Notes under the pieces: generated by a model
The model's input: only the letters and a program-made list of their open reading frames with translations
Databases searched by the model: none
What the model was told of the DNA's origin: nothing
Position numbers and translations under genes: made by a program
From: Tulasnella sp. 424
Lineage: Eukaryota > Basidiomycota > Agaricomycetes > Cantharellales > Tulasnellaceae
Length of the DNA: 15,177 bases
Reading direction: 5' to 3'
NCBI GenBank assembly: GCA_019633425.1
Contig: WSUB01000381.1
Span: 1 to 15,177, forward strand
In this document: positions 1 through 7,567 of the stretch, piece by piece
Numbering within the stretch: position 1 is the stretch's first letter
How the letters are laid out: each line of letters starts with the position of its first letter

Positions 1-89
1 AAATAAATAGCCTCGATAGCTTAGTTGGTTAGAGCACTATAGTGAAGTTATAGCTACGAATGTTCGATTCATTCTCAGGGCACTTTATT
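1..89. repeat. Left terminal inverted repeat (89 bp, with tRNA-Phe)
   Basis: Bases 1-89 equal the reverse complement of 15089-15177 without a mismatch; identity stops at base 90 (A here, T on the other side). The repeat holds nine AT-rich bases (AAATAAATA), the whole tRNA-Phe gene and seven bases after it. Because the window ends exactly where the repeat does, I cannot tell whether it continues outward. It may be a true chromosome end, an internal inverted repeat, or an assembly break at a repeat. Confidence 0.97.
10..82 (+). tRNA. trnF(gaa): tRNA-Phe (anticodon GAA), left copy
   Basis: A full cloverleaf folds. The acceptor is GCCTCGA with TCAGGGC (one T-G wobble and one C-A mismatch). The D stem is GCTT/GAGC. 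The anticodon stem CTATA/TATAG is perfect around loop GTGAAGT, with anticodon GAA at 44-46. The T stem GAATG/CATTC is perfect around TTCGATT, and the discriminator is A82. It reads TTC/TTT phenylalanine codons on the mitochondrial ribosome. An identical copy lies in the opposite orientation at the other end. It is the first gene of the plus-strand set and points towards rps3. Confidence 0.95.
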
Positions 90-516
90 AAATTATTTCC
101 TTCTCTCCGATAGCCGGTACTGAACAATAACAATAGAACTAAGACAGGGCTAAGCCTTATTCTGTCCCTCCGTACTAGGGCGGAGCCCGGCCTCCGGCAC
201 TACTATTATAATTAAATGTAGATAAAAAATTATCCTAATCGAATTGTGGCGCGGGACTCTAAAGTACGCCAGCCCTAAGCCGGATAGGAATAATAAAGGC
301 AGTGCCTAGTACTTATCTATTTATTCAAACTAAGACTTAATATGTAGTATTAAGTTATTAAATACAAAAAGACTTTATAATGTTTCCTGATGTCATGTAC
401 CGCCTCTCCTTCTCCGGTACCAGCCATAATGGCTCTGCCTCTAAATGGGAAGTAGGAGCATTACAAAGAAGGAACTTAAATAATAAGGCTTTAATGCCTA
501 AAATACAACTTCAAAT
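83..516. other. Spacer tRNA-Phe to rps3 with GC clusters
   Basis: No gene is recognised in these 434 bases. AT-rich DNA is broken by GC-rich clusters near 106-120, 170-200 (several short GGC/GCC inverted motifs) and 404-425. TAAAGTACGCC occurs at 260-270, one of seven exact copies in the window. The 5' leader of rps3 must lie at the right end if the set is transcribed from the tRNA-Phe side. Confidence 0.7.
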
Positions 517-1419
517 ATGTTAATAAAAAGAAAAAAATTAAGTCTAGCCAGTTTGGCAAGAGTTAAAGGTGGTCTATTTCAGAAAAAACGACCTAATACT
601 CCTTTAACACCAGCTCATAGTGCAGCAATATCAATGGGACGATTAATTAAAGATATCTGTAATATCCAACAACCTAATTCTTTAACTCAAAACTATTTTT
701 ATTTTTATAATAATGCTAAAAAATATCAATATTTAAAATTAATAAACAATGCAAATAGAATTTTAAACTATTTCTTTGGAACTTTCTATGCTTTAATTAG
801 CAGACCTATATATTTATTTACTCAAAATAAATTAATAATTTTCATTAATTATTATAGTCCTAAAACATCTAAAAGACTTTCTAGAAGATACGTGTGAAAA
901 TACAATAAAAAACCATCTAATTCAGCTAGAATATTAAAACAAGAATTAAAAACTTTAATTCATACTCTTTCTAAATTTTTTGGCTTAAAAGTTGAATTAC
1001 AGCTTAATAGAATAAAATATCCTTATCAAGACAGTAATATTTTAGCTAAATTATTAGCTCTAGGAAGTAATTTAAATAGATTTAGATCTCTTATGGGATT
1101 AATAATTAAAAAAGCATTAATCATTACTAAAGATCTTAAAGATGATAAAAAAAATAATGATTTCTATAGCACAGTTATTAAACGTAAAAAAGTTAAAATA
1201 CATAAAACTGTTCCAACAATTCTAACTGGATTAAAAGTTAGAATTTCAGGTAGATTAATAACAGAAAGAGTTGCACCTAAAAGAACTATTAAACAGAAAG
1301 AAATAGGAGGATTTACTAGAGATAAAAATAGCCTTGTTGATTATGCTATGTTTAACAGCAAAAACAAAAGAGGTTCTTATAGCGTAAAAGTTTGAACAAC
1401 AAGTAAAATCTGTATATAA
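517..1419 (+). CDS. rps3: Mitochondrial ribosomal protein S3 (uS3m, Var1 family)
   Basis: A single 300-residue frame under code 4, with TGA read as Trp at 895-897 and 1393-1395; under the standard code it splits into fragments. The protein is strongly basic and rich in Lys, Asn and Ile. The middle carries the fungal Rps3 signature FFGLKVELQLNRIKYPYQDS, and the C-terminal third carries the uS3 region GLKVRISGRL followed by APKRT, which contacts small-subunit rRNA. The N-terminus (AHSAAISMGRLI) is also typical of fungal copies. It is a structural protein of the mitochondrial small subunit near the mRNA entry site. The gene is free-standing, not inside an rnl intron. It uses CGA and CGT arginine codons, rarer in the other genes, consistent with the tRNA-Arg(TCG) found here. 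The start is the first ATG. Family certainty is high; exact N-terminal processing is unknown. Confidence 0.93.
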
Positions 1420-1453
1420 TTATCTTATATTTTTAACCCTTTGCCATATTCCT

Positions 1454-1480
1454 GTCTGCCTGCTGTACAGCCTGGCCTCG
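1454..1480. repeat. 27-bp GC-cluster element (copy 1)
   Basis: This stretch matches 2951-2977 exactly and 6296-6320 over 25 bases. Its core GCTGTACAGC is a 10-bp palindrome. It lacks the CTCCG prefix shared by the other two copies. All three copies lie in spacers and in the same orientation, although they sit next to genes on different strands. Confidence 0.9.
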
Positions 1481-1491
1481 TCTTTATCAAT

Positions 1492-1523
1492 CTCTCCGGT
1501 TCTGATACGCTTGTACCGGGGAG
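1492..1523. repeat. GC hairpin (9-bp stem)
   Basis: CTCTCCGGT (1492-1500) pairs with ACCGGGGAG (1515-1523), eight Watson-Crick pairs and one wobble, around a 14-base loop. A close relative with the same order of motifs lies at 6936-6963, so this is a dispersed hairpin element rather than a chance fold. Confidence 0.8.
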
Positions 1524-1546
1524 ATCAGATAGACGATACTTAGTCT

Positions 1547-1586
1547 GGCGTACTTTAGAATCTCGCGCTGGATGATAAAGTACGCC
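1547..1586. repeat. Inverted pair of the TAAAGTACGCC element
   Basis: GGCGTACTTTA (1547-1557) and TAAAGTACGCC (1576-1586) are perfect inverted copies around an 18-base loop. The same paired arrangement, with a different loop, recurs at 7090-7129. Exact single copies sit at 260-270, 7162-7172 and 12249-12259. Confidence 0.88.
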
Positions 1587-2043
1587 CTCATCCTAAAAGT
1601 AGGGTATTTTACCTCGATATCAGATCGATATGTTATACCAATTGTCTCTTTAATTTTCGGATTTAGGACAGGATGTTTATTAGGCACCGGCAGGTCTACG
1701 GCTGTATGCTTGCTATGCTTTTCTCCTTCCTCTCCTGTACCAGGCCTACAGCTTTGGAATAGGAAAAAGGAAGGTCTACGGCTACCGTTTGGACGATTAG
1801 TCCTCATCCTCTAAATCAAGAAATAAGTATGTGCCCTTCTTTTTTTTAATCTAATACTGGATATAAAAGCCAGCCTTTTTATCTAGGACTTAATAAGGAA
1901 GAATGAATACCCATTAAGTTGAGGGCTCCGCCACAGCTGGTGGGACTACGCACTCGAACTGAATGAGGTGGCCCGGTACCAAGTCCTCTTTATAGTGCAA
2001 CGGTACCGCAGAGAAAGAACTTAAAATTAAAATAAAAATATAA

Positions 2044-2202
2044 ATGCCTCAATTAGTACCTTTTTATTTCTTAAATCAATTATCGTTCTCATTCTTAACT
2101 TTAATTGTGTTAATTTTTGTATTGTCTAAATATATATTACCTTTATTTACATACAGAAACGTAGTTAGACTTTATTTAACTAAATTATCAAATAAATCTT
2201 AA
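2044..2202 (+). CDS. atp8: ATP synthase Fo subunit 8
   Basis: A 52-residue protein beginning MPQLVPFYF, the near-invariant start of fungal Atp8, followed by one hydrophobic membrane segment (about residues 12-34) and a basic tail rich in Lys and Arg. Atp8 sits in the inner membrane as part of the peripheral stalk base of the Fo sector. Length agrees with the family (about 48-55). The frame runs from the first ATG to TAA. In many fungi atp8 is followed directly by atp6; here the next gene is atp9 after a 486-bp spacer, and atp6 is not in the window. Confidence 0.95.
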   Translation: MPQLVPFYFLNQLSFSFLTLIVLIFVLSKYILPLFTYRNVVRLYLTKLSNKS

Positions 2203-2688
2203 TTAATATCCCTTGCCATATGGCAAACCCCATTTACTTGCTGGATGATAAAGCAGGCATACGCCTTGCCCTCTCCCGTAAGGCTGGGATGATAAAGTAC
2301 ACCACTCTAACCCTTCGGTTACGGTTCTAGATACCTGAGCCGAATGGAGAGGGTGACTATAAAAGAAGATAAATTAAAAGACAAAATAGTCGCTTAGAAT
2401 AAGCTATATTTATAATAGTACGGCCAATAGTGCTTTACAGACCCTAATAGGGGCATCTGCAAGGTCTTATTTTAATTAAAAAATAAATCTTTAGACTAAC
2501 AGTCGAACAGATTATTGAGTATCGTACACAAGTAATTATTTATATACCCGGGCCTGCCCTAGACATAGGCAGGGTAGTGTACCCTTGTAACATCGTAGGA
2601 TCTTATCCTTACGATTCGAGTAGGTACCTTAATAAATTTATAACTTAATTTGTATAGTTTAAGTGTTTTATATAACGAATAAATAACA
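2203..2688. other. Spacer atp8 to atp9 with structured stretch
   Basis: No protein gene or standard tRNA is found. GC clusters occupy 2212-2350. From about 2370 the DNA is less GC-rich but full of short stems: GCTTA/TAAGC (2392-2404), AGACC/GGTCT (2439-2467), CCTGCC/GGCAGG (around 2553-2574), GGGTA/TACCC (2572-2584), and ATCGTAGGAT with a bulged partner (around 2592-2615). This could be an unassigned mitochondrial RNA or stacked GC clusters; the sequence alone does not decide. Confidence 0.55.
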
Positions 2689-2910
2689 ATGTTAGCCGCA
2701 GCAAAATACTTAGGAGCAGGATTAGCTTGCTCAGGATTAATCGGAGCCGGAGCCGGAATCGGTTTAATCTTCTCATCTTTAATAGCATCTACAGCTAGAA
2801 ACCCTCAAGTTAGAGGTCAATTATTCACATTCGCTATCTTAGGATTCGCCTTAGCAGAAGCTACAGGTCTATTCAGTTTAATGATAGCTTTCTTATTATT
2901 ATACTCATAA
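2689..2910 (+). CDS. atp9: ATP synthase Fo subunit c (proteolipid, subunit 9)
   Basis: A 73-residue proteolipid with two membrane helices (about residues 8-33 and 45-70) joined by the polar loop RNPQVRGQ (37-44). The Gly-rich first helix (GAGAGIG) and the second helix with [10 protein letters not shown] are diagnostic; Glu57 is the proton-binding carboxylate. A ring of these subunits turns as protons cross the inner membrane. Length is normal (yeast has 76). It is the last gene of the plus-strand set. Many filamentous ascomycetes keep a nuclear copy of this gene; here the mitochondrial copy is intact. Confidence 0.98.
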   Translation: MLAAAKYLGAGLACSGLIGAGAGIGLIFSSLIASTARNPQVRGQLFTFAILGFALAEATGLFSLMIAFLLLYS

Positions 2911-3359
2911 TAAAGTGTTTAAATCTAATTTACACTTAACCCTCTCTCCGGTCTGCCTGCTGTACAGCCTGGCCTCGGTTGGTTACGCCACTGTAGCCGG
3001 ACCGGAACAAGCGAGCAGTCAATGTTGCAGAACAAGGATACCTTGTCTACTAGGCGTCGCTAACGACGGAGGCCTACTGATGCTTCAGCTTCCGTAGCCG
3101 GATTCAAATGATCTTATTATAATAATCCCGTCAGTATAACTGTCGCTCCGCTATTGGAAAGCTATACTCCCTACTTAGCCTAGGCCACAAATTAAAAATA
3201 ATAGGAAGATCTATTAAAAATAGACCAGGTATTAAAAACTTTAGCTACTTTTTGTTTGTTTGAAAATAACCTCCTCTTTTAGAATTAAACTATCTCTCTT
3301 AAAAGTTAAGCCGAGGCCGTACTAAGGTGCTGGCGCTAACAGGAGCCGGGAAGGGTTAT
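2911..3359. other. Convergence spacer between atp9 and nad3
   Basis: The plus-strand set ends at 2910 and the minus-strand set ends at 3360, so transcripts from both sides must stop or overlap in these 449 bases. It begins with the complete 30-bp GC element (2946-2975), continues through a dense GC cluster to about 3100, then becomes AT-rich with another GC block at 3308-3350. I see no gene. A role in transcript ending is inferred from gene orientation only. Confidence 0.65.
2946..2975. repeat. 30-bp GC-cluster element (copy 2)
   Basis: It is identical over 30 bases to 6291-6320 and preceded by T in both places. It begins CTCCGG and contains the palindrome GCTGTACAGC. It lies 35 bases after the atp9 stop codon, in the convergence spacer. 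The exactness of a 30-bp match in fast-changing spacer DNA suggests recent copying or continuing gene conversion. Confidence 0.92.
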
Positions 3360-3728
3360 TTAAACTATTTTAGATTTATGATCTGTAAATTTTAATACTC
3401 CTTTACCTAATTCAAATACAAAACCTATTGTAAGAACTGAAAAGAAAATAATAGCAATAGTAAATCCGTAAGATGATACTTGATATAATGTAACAGATAT
3501 AGGATATAATAGTAAGATTTCTAAATCAAATACTAAGAATAAAATAGCAACGATATAGAAATGAACTGAGAATTGAGATCTAGTTTGCCCATAAATAGGA
3601 GTGAATCCACATTCATAAGGTGATAGTTTTTCAGTATCAGGTCTATGTACAGCTAAAATAATATTTAAAGCTAATAGAATAAAAACTAATACTGGAATAA
3701 ATAAAAATAATATTAGTAATGCGTTCAT
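3360..3728 (-). CDS. nad3: NADH dehydrogenase subunit 3
   Basis: A 122-residue, very hydrophobic protein with three membrane helices. Diagnostic motifs are the loop SPYECGF (about residues 36-42), whose Cys marks the conformation-sensitive loop near the quinone site of complex I, and [12 protein letters not shown] (about 65-76). It is part of the proton-pumping membrane arm in the inner membrane. The nad2 stop codon lies one base upstream of its ATG, so the two are almost certainly cotranscribed; a nad2-nad3 junction overlapping by one base or with almost no gap is common in fungal mitochondria. The wording [17 protein letters not shown] resembles basidiomycete copies more than filamentous ascomycete ones, from memory of the families. 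Complete. Confidence 0.97.
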   Translation of the reverse strand: MNALLILFLFIPVLVFILLALNIILAVHRPDTEKLSPYECGFTPIYGQTRSQFSVHFYIVAILFLVFDLEILLLYPISVTLYQVSSYGFTIAIIFFSVLTIGFVFELGKGVLKFTDHKSKIV

Positions 3729-3729
3729 A

Positions 3730-5514
3730 TTATGAATAGAATATATTTAAAGCAATTAGATGAATGCTATTTAATATAATAGAAGGTTTTAACATAAATA
3801 ATAATAATGATAATGTTAAAGTTGATATTATAAAGCTATGTGTATTATTTACCACTGTTACTGGTCCTTGGTCAGCAACTTGTCCAGCTGATGTTGCTTG
3901 ACTGTCGAAATGCATTACTTTAATTATTTGTAGATAATAATAAGCACTTATTACACTTACTATTATAGCTACTAGAGATATAAAGTAGTATCCATTTTGT
4001 GTTGCTGAGTATAATACTTGAGCTTTAGCAAAGAAACCTACTAGAGGAGGTATACCTGCCATAGAGAATAATGAAACTGCTAAACTAAGACTTAATAATG
4101 GATTTGATCAGAATTGTCCTTTTAATTCGGAGATAAGACTAATATCAAATTTATTAGGTTCTTTACCTTCTATTTGCTCTAGAGTAGAGGCTGCTTTAGT
4201 ATTAAGACTTTTTTTCAAGATATAACCAAAGGCTAATAGGATAAAGAATGTATTTAAGTTAGTAATAGAGTATTGAACTAAATAGAATAACAATGATTCT
4301 AATGATTCTTCAGTATTAATAGATAATGCTAATAGTAAGAAACCTACATGAGATATTGTACTATAAGCTAACAATCTTTTAATTTTTATTTGAGCTAAAC
4401 CTACTATTGTACCTATAACTAGAGATAAGAATGAAGCTATCAATAGTAAATTTTTAAGTCCTAATCCTAGGTTAGTAAATGTTGAGAAACCATCTAAATT
4501 TCCTAGTAATCCAATATCTAATGAATGGCTAGGTGTTATTGTACTTATAATTTCAAATGATAATACAACTATAGCTATTTTAGGCATAATTGATAATCAA
4601 GTTGTAACTATTGTAGGAACATCATTGTAAACATCAGGAGCTCAGTTATGGAAAGGAGCTGCTGCTATTTTAAATAAGAATCCTATAAATATTAAAATTA
4701 AACCTAACTGTACTACTGTTACAATATCAAAGTATCCATGTGATTCAACAGATACCGCTGTACCTGCTGCTAAACTTAAAGAACTTACTAAAGAATAGAT
4801 ATCTTCAAAATAGAATAAACCAGTATAGCTGTATATTAATACACAACCTAATAGGATTAAACAAGATGATAAACCACCTAGTAAGAAGTATTTTAAACCA
4901 GCATTTGTTGCTGATTCAGAATTTCTATAAATTGTAGCTAAAATATATACACCGAATGATTGTAATTCGATAGCTAGGTATAATGATAATAAATTACCAG
5001 AACTTAATAACAATGAACTACCTAAAGTTGAAAATAATACTATTAAAGAGTATTCTGATACTATTGGTCCTGTTACACCTATTAAAGGTTTAAGGGCTTG
5101 TCCTCCTTTAATTATACCATTAGATCATGGTATAAGGATTAAAGCGGCCAATACGAATATAAATAGATCAAAACTCTGAGATAGAACTGTTACTTGGAAT
5201 AAACCACTATATATACTTAATCCTGATCCAATAGACTGAATATATAAAGCATTATAAGCTAATGCTCCAGAAAAAAGAAATGATATAGAAGTTAATCTAC
5301 TAATTAATAAAGGTGATATTCCACCTCTAGCCGAAGTAGCTTGACCTAATGAAGATAAACCTTCTAAAGTATTAGATGCGTAACCTGATAATGCGTTATC
5401 GGCTCCACTTATTATACTATTTTTATTTTTACCTTGTTCTAGGTCCAAGCTTGAATTTGACTGAGGTGCTAATGCAATTGCCATAATTAAAATCATTAAA
5501 CTTATTATAACCAT
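3730..5514 (-). CDS. nad2: NADH dehydrogenase subunit 2
   Basis: One 594-residue frame under code 4; the standard code breaks it at 5125, 4642 and 4108, all TGA Trp codons. It has the antiporter-like core of complex I subunits: [10 protein letters not shown], then [11 protein letters not shown], followed by the [20 protein letters not shown] segment with membrane-embedded Lys, and a final [12 protein letters not shown] motif before the last helices. It pumps protons in the membrane arm. Length is at the high end for fungi; the N-terminus and the Ser/Ala/Gly-rich stretch around residues 15-55 are poorly conserved and could contain lineage insertions. The start is the ATG at 5514; the frame is open upstream but has no better start nearby. 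It ends with TAA one base before nad3. Confidence 0.95.
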
Positions 5515-5874
5515 TAACTGTTTAATATGCTCTTTTTATTTAAAAAGATAAAGAAGGCCTAGAGAGTGTGGACTCTTAAGTAGCCCGACCTGCTGGACTT
5601 TATCCTACTATATAGAAGACTCTTAAGGAGCCTGGCCAAACTCCGGAGGCTTAACGGCAGCCAGCGTATAAATTTTACTACTAGTCCTTCTAAGGCTGTA
5701 CAGCACTGCCTTAGGCCTAGCTACCGGACATCCTCTTATATTAACTCTAATATAGAGTAGGGCAGGACTAGCCACCGCCCTTATAATTAAAGGATGTATA
5801 GTTTCCAGTATAGTCTAGCTCTCCGGTTCTGGTACCGGATACCGGCTAAAAATCTATATTAGATATTAGATAAG
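5515..5874. other. Spacer between tRNA-Gly and nad2
   Basis: No gene is seen in these 360 bases. It contains the first two copies of GACTCTTAAG (5571-5580 and 5618-5627), a cluster around 5690-5730 in which CTGTACAG lies between AAGG and CCTT flanks, and a GC cluster at 5818-5845 related to the hairpin family at 1492 and 6936. It forms the leader region of nad2 if transcription enters from tRNA-Gly. Confidence 0.7.
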
Positions 5875-5945
5875 TACAAGTAATCAGATTCGAACTGATG
5901 ATTTCTATTTGGAAGACAGAAGTTATACCACTTAACTATACTTGT
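5875..5945 (-). tRNA. trnG(ucc): tRNA-Gly (anticodon TCC)
   Basis: The cloverleaf has a perfect seven-pair acceptor (ACAAGTA/TACTTGT), D stem GTTA/TAAC, anticodon stem TCTGT/ATAGA with one G-T pair, loop CTTCCAA giving anticodon TCC, and a perfect T stem ATCAG/CTGAT around TTCGAAT. The discriminator is A. An unmodified U34 would let it read all GGN glycine codons. It is the last of four minus-strand tRNAs and lies upstream of nad2. Confidence 0.95.
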
Positions 5946-6057
5946 TTTTATAAATTAAGGCCCGCCGGTTCCGAACAAAGGATGTATTGCCCTTTATTAA
6001 GGGCTTATAATAGATATATAATAAATTCTCACCTCTTTTATATCTTAAACCATAATT

Positions 6058-6117
6058 AGGTCTCCTTAAGAGTCCTGCCGTAGGCCTTATTCTTTAACAC
6101 CATTCTTAAGGAGACCT
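6058..6117. repeat. Long hairpin built on CTTAAG elements
   Basis: AGGTCTCCTTAAG (6058-6070) and CTTAAGGAGACCT (6105-6117) are a perfect 13-bp inverted repeat, and pairing continues inward for about three more positions. The loop is about 30 bases. It lies between tRNA-Arg and tRNA-Gly, so it could guide or escape RNA processing. It is the longest stem in the window apart from the 89-bp ends and the 38-bp palindrome. Confidence 0.88.
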
Positions 6118-6290
6118 TATGGCTTCTTATAGTTGGTATAGGCTGGAAAGGATTAAGATAAAGATATTAGCTGGGATGTATTAATAAGGCCGTACGGACT
6201 CTTAAGGAGGGATAAAATATACTGAGCAGGCGTATGCCACTAATGCGACTCTCTCCAGACGGTACCATCCGGGTTCAGTTATGCCGCCTT

Positions 6291-6320
6291 CTCCGGTCTG
6301 CCTGCTGTACAGCCTGGCCT
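6291..6320. repeat. 30-bp GC-cluster element (copy 3)
   Basis: It is identical to 2946-2975 over 30 bases, then diverges (GGGCTGGG here). It lies in the tRNA-Arg to tRNA-Gly spacer, about 3.3 kb from copy 2 and next to genes on the opposite strand. Confidence 0.92.
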
Positions 6321-6342
6321 GGGCTGGGAGGAGATACATAGG

Positions 6343-6415
6343 AACATCATATTGGACTCGAACCAATAGCTTTTTGCTCCGAAGGCAAACACTGTACCAA
6401 TTCAGTTAATGATGC
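6343..6415 (-). tRNA. trnR(ucg): tRNA-Arg (anticodon TCG)
   Basis: The acceptor is GCATCAT/ATGATGT with a G-T pair at the first position. The D stem ACTG/CAGT is perfect. The anticodon stem TTTGC/GCAAA is perfect around CTTCGGA, giving anticodon TCG. The T stem ATTGG/CCAAT is perfect around TTCGAGT. The discriminator is T. It reads CGN arginine codons, which are used in rps3 (CGA, CGT), at the start of cox1 (CGT) and at the end of nad6. Most arginine codons in these genes are AGA and need a second tRNA not seen here. Confidence 0.93.
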
Positions 6416-6558
6416 TTTATACTTGTTCAACCAGTCGGTCCTATACTGTAAGCCTCGGATCCGAAAATGAACTAGCATAGCCTCGGCCTTACGGCTCCGG
6501 TACGCTTGTAGGGAGAGAAAGCCTTATCATTACCGGGCCTCCGACCCACTAACTTATA

Positions 6559-6629
6559 TAAGCACAGGAAGAATCGAACTTCCATAAAATCCTTATCAAA
6601 AATTCATTTTACCGTTAAATTATGTGCTT
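6559..6629 (-). tRNA. trnI(gau): tRNA-Ile (anticodon GAT)
   Basis: The acceptor AAGCACA/TGTGCTT is perfect. The D stem is ATTT/AAAT, the anticodon stem is AATTT/GGATT with two G-T pairs, and loop TTGATAA gives anticodon GAT. The T stem GGAAG/CTTCC is perfect around TTCGATT, and the discriminator is A. It reads ATT/ATC isoleucine. ATA codons, frequent in these genes, would need a modified CAT-anticodon tRNA elsewhere. Confidence 0.94.
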
Positions 6630-7004
6630 TTTTAATAATTAATACTAGTCTCCCGATCCAGTACAGGCTAGGGATTATAAAAAGGACGGCATCTTATGAT
6701 TGCTAATACTGAGCCGTAGGCCTAGTTTTCCTGGCCTCCATTCGAGTAGTTTATCTGACGGTCGGTACATGGGCAACGGGAGGCCTCGACTTCCTGATAT
6801 ACCTCATAACAGATTACCGCTACCGTAGGCCATCCAAGTTTGAGTAACTATTACAGTGGCGGAGCCCACCCTCGCACAAGCGTACCGGAGTACAGGATCG
6901 GGAGGGGCTACGGCATAATTACCGGAACCTCAATCCTCTCCGGTTCCGGTACGCTAGTACCGGCTGGACTCATCCTGTAGATATCGGCTTACACTATTAT
7001 TATA
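6630..7004. other. Spacer between tRNA-Ala and tRNA-Ile
   Basis: No gene is seen in 375 bases. It is dominated by GC clusters: GCCGTAGGCCTAG-type motifs near 6712, a GTACCGGAGTACAGGATCGG block at 6882-6901 that recurs at 12503-12522, and the hairpin element at 6936-6963. Confidence 0.7.
6936..6963. repeat. GC hairpin element (second family member)
   Basis: It begins CTCTCCGGTTC and ends TACGCTAGTACCGG, with the same order of motifs as the hairpin at 1492-1519 (CTCTCCGGTTC then TACGCTTGTACCGG). Both can close a stem between CCGGT and ACCGG. Related but less complete copies appear near 5818 and 6490. Confidence 0.78.
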
Positions 7005-7076
7005 TGGAGAAAAGGAGATTCGAACTCCTACCTTCGTGTTGCAAACACGAATGACTAACCATTATCCTATTTCCCC
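7005..7076 (-). tRNA. trnA(ugc): tRNA-Ala (anticodon TGC)
   Basis: The acceptor GGGGAAA/TTTCTCC pairs over seven positions with one G-T. The D stem is short (GAT/GTC). The anticodon stem TCGTG/CACGA is perfect around TTTGCAA, giving anticodon TGC. The T stem AGGAG/CTCCT is perfect around TTCGAAT, and the discriminator is A. It reads GCN alanine codons and is the first tRNA after nad1 in the direction of transcription. Confidence 0.95.
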
Positions 7077-7567
7077 TTTATAGGGCAAGGGCGTACTTTA
7101 TAATCCAGCGCGGTACTCTAAAGTACGCCAGACTAATTAATGTCCGGTACCGGCTGGATTATAAAGTACGCCTAAAATTATCCTTTAGGCCTAGGCATGT
7201 AACCTTTTCATCCTCAGCCTGTCGAGGCCAGGCCACCCTAGACCGGACAAGTCAGTGACATAGCCCTAGTCGGAGATGCCTAGCAATGGAAGTATATTAC
7301 CAGCTCTCTCCCGGTACCGGCTGAAGAAAAAGAGCTTTGTAGAATAGTAAATATTTATTCTTCTTATATTAATTAACTTGTGCCGTAGGCCGGACTCTTA
7401 AGTAAAGGGATGCCCACCGGTAGCACTCTCGCCAGCCGGTACCGAAGTACCGGATAGGAGCCTGCCTCACTATATCTGATGGCATAAGGCACCAGCTCCT
7501 GTATGTCTATACAGTTGCCGGCCCGGGACAGGGGGTTATTAACATTCCCGTAGGGCCGGGAGGTGTT
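7077..7567. other. Spacer between nad1 and tRNA-Ala
   Basis: No gene is seen in 491 bases. It begins with three copies of TAAAGTACGCC (one inverted) at 7090-7172, followed by CCGGTACCGG at 7144-7153 and 7311-7320, and GACTCTTAAG at 7393-7402. GC clusters continue to the nad1 stop codon. Confidence 0.7.
7090..7129. repeat. Inverted pair of the TAAAGTACGCC element (second site)
   Basis: GGCGTACTTTA (7090-7100) faces TAAAGTACGCC (7119-7129) over an 18-base loop, exactly as at 1547-1586. A further direct copy follows at 7162-7172 after a CCGGTACCGG palindrome. It lies just upstream, in plus coordinates, of the tRNA-Ala to nad1 spacer body. Confidence 0.88.

Larger units (their letters stand above)
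1420..2043. other. Spacer rps3 to atp8, rich in GC hairpins
   Basis: No gene is supported in these 624 bases; apparent frames on both strands run through repeat clusters. Content in order: a partial copy of the 30-bp element (1454-1480), a GC hairpin (1492-1523), an inverted pair of the 11-bp TAAAGTACGCC element (1547-1557 and 1576-1586), further GC clusters around 1640-1810, and a GC block at 1920-1990 ending in CCGGTACC. The last 50 bases before atp8 are AT-rich. Confidence 0.7.
5946..6342. other. Spacer between tRNA-Arg and tRNA-Gly
   Basis: No gene is seen. It holds a strong hairpin (6058-6117), GACTCTTAAG copies at 6065-6074 (inverted) and 6197-6206, a GGTACC-bearing cluster at 6250-6275, and the third copy of the 30-bp element at 6291-6320, which ends 23 bases from tRNA-Arg. 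Confidence 0.7.

Noticed and set aside
517..1395. Two separate genes in place of rps3
   Set aside because: The apparent break at 895 is TGA, read as Trp; the frame is continuous and the joined reading has the Rps3 signatures in order.
1487..1814. Overlapping frames on both strands in the rps3-atp8 spacer
   Set aside because: Both pass through repeat clusters and hairpins, and neither shows a family motif; open frames on both strands of GC-rich repeats are expected by chance.
2590..2635. tRNA-like T arm (TTCGAGT) before atp9
   Set aside because: The stems next to the loop do not pair in the standard position and no acceptor or anticodon arm could be fitted on either strand.
2915..3097. 60-codon plus-strand frame after atp9
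   Set aside because: It is made largely of the 30-bp repeat and its GC flank, with no recognisable protein.
4740..4937. 65-codon plus-strand frame inside nad2
   Set aside because: It is antisense to a conserved part of nad2, an artefact of the real frame.
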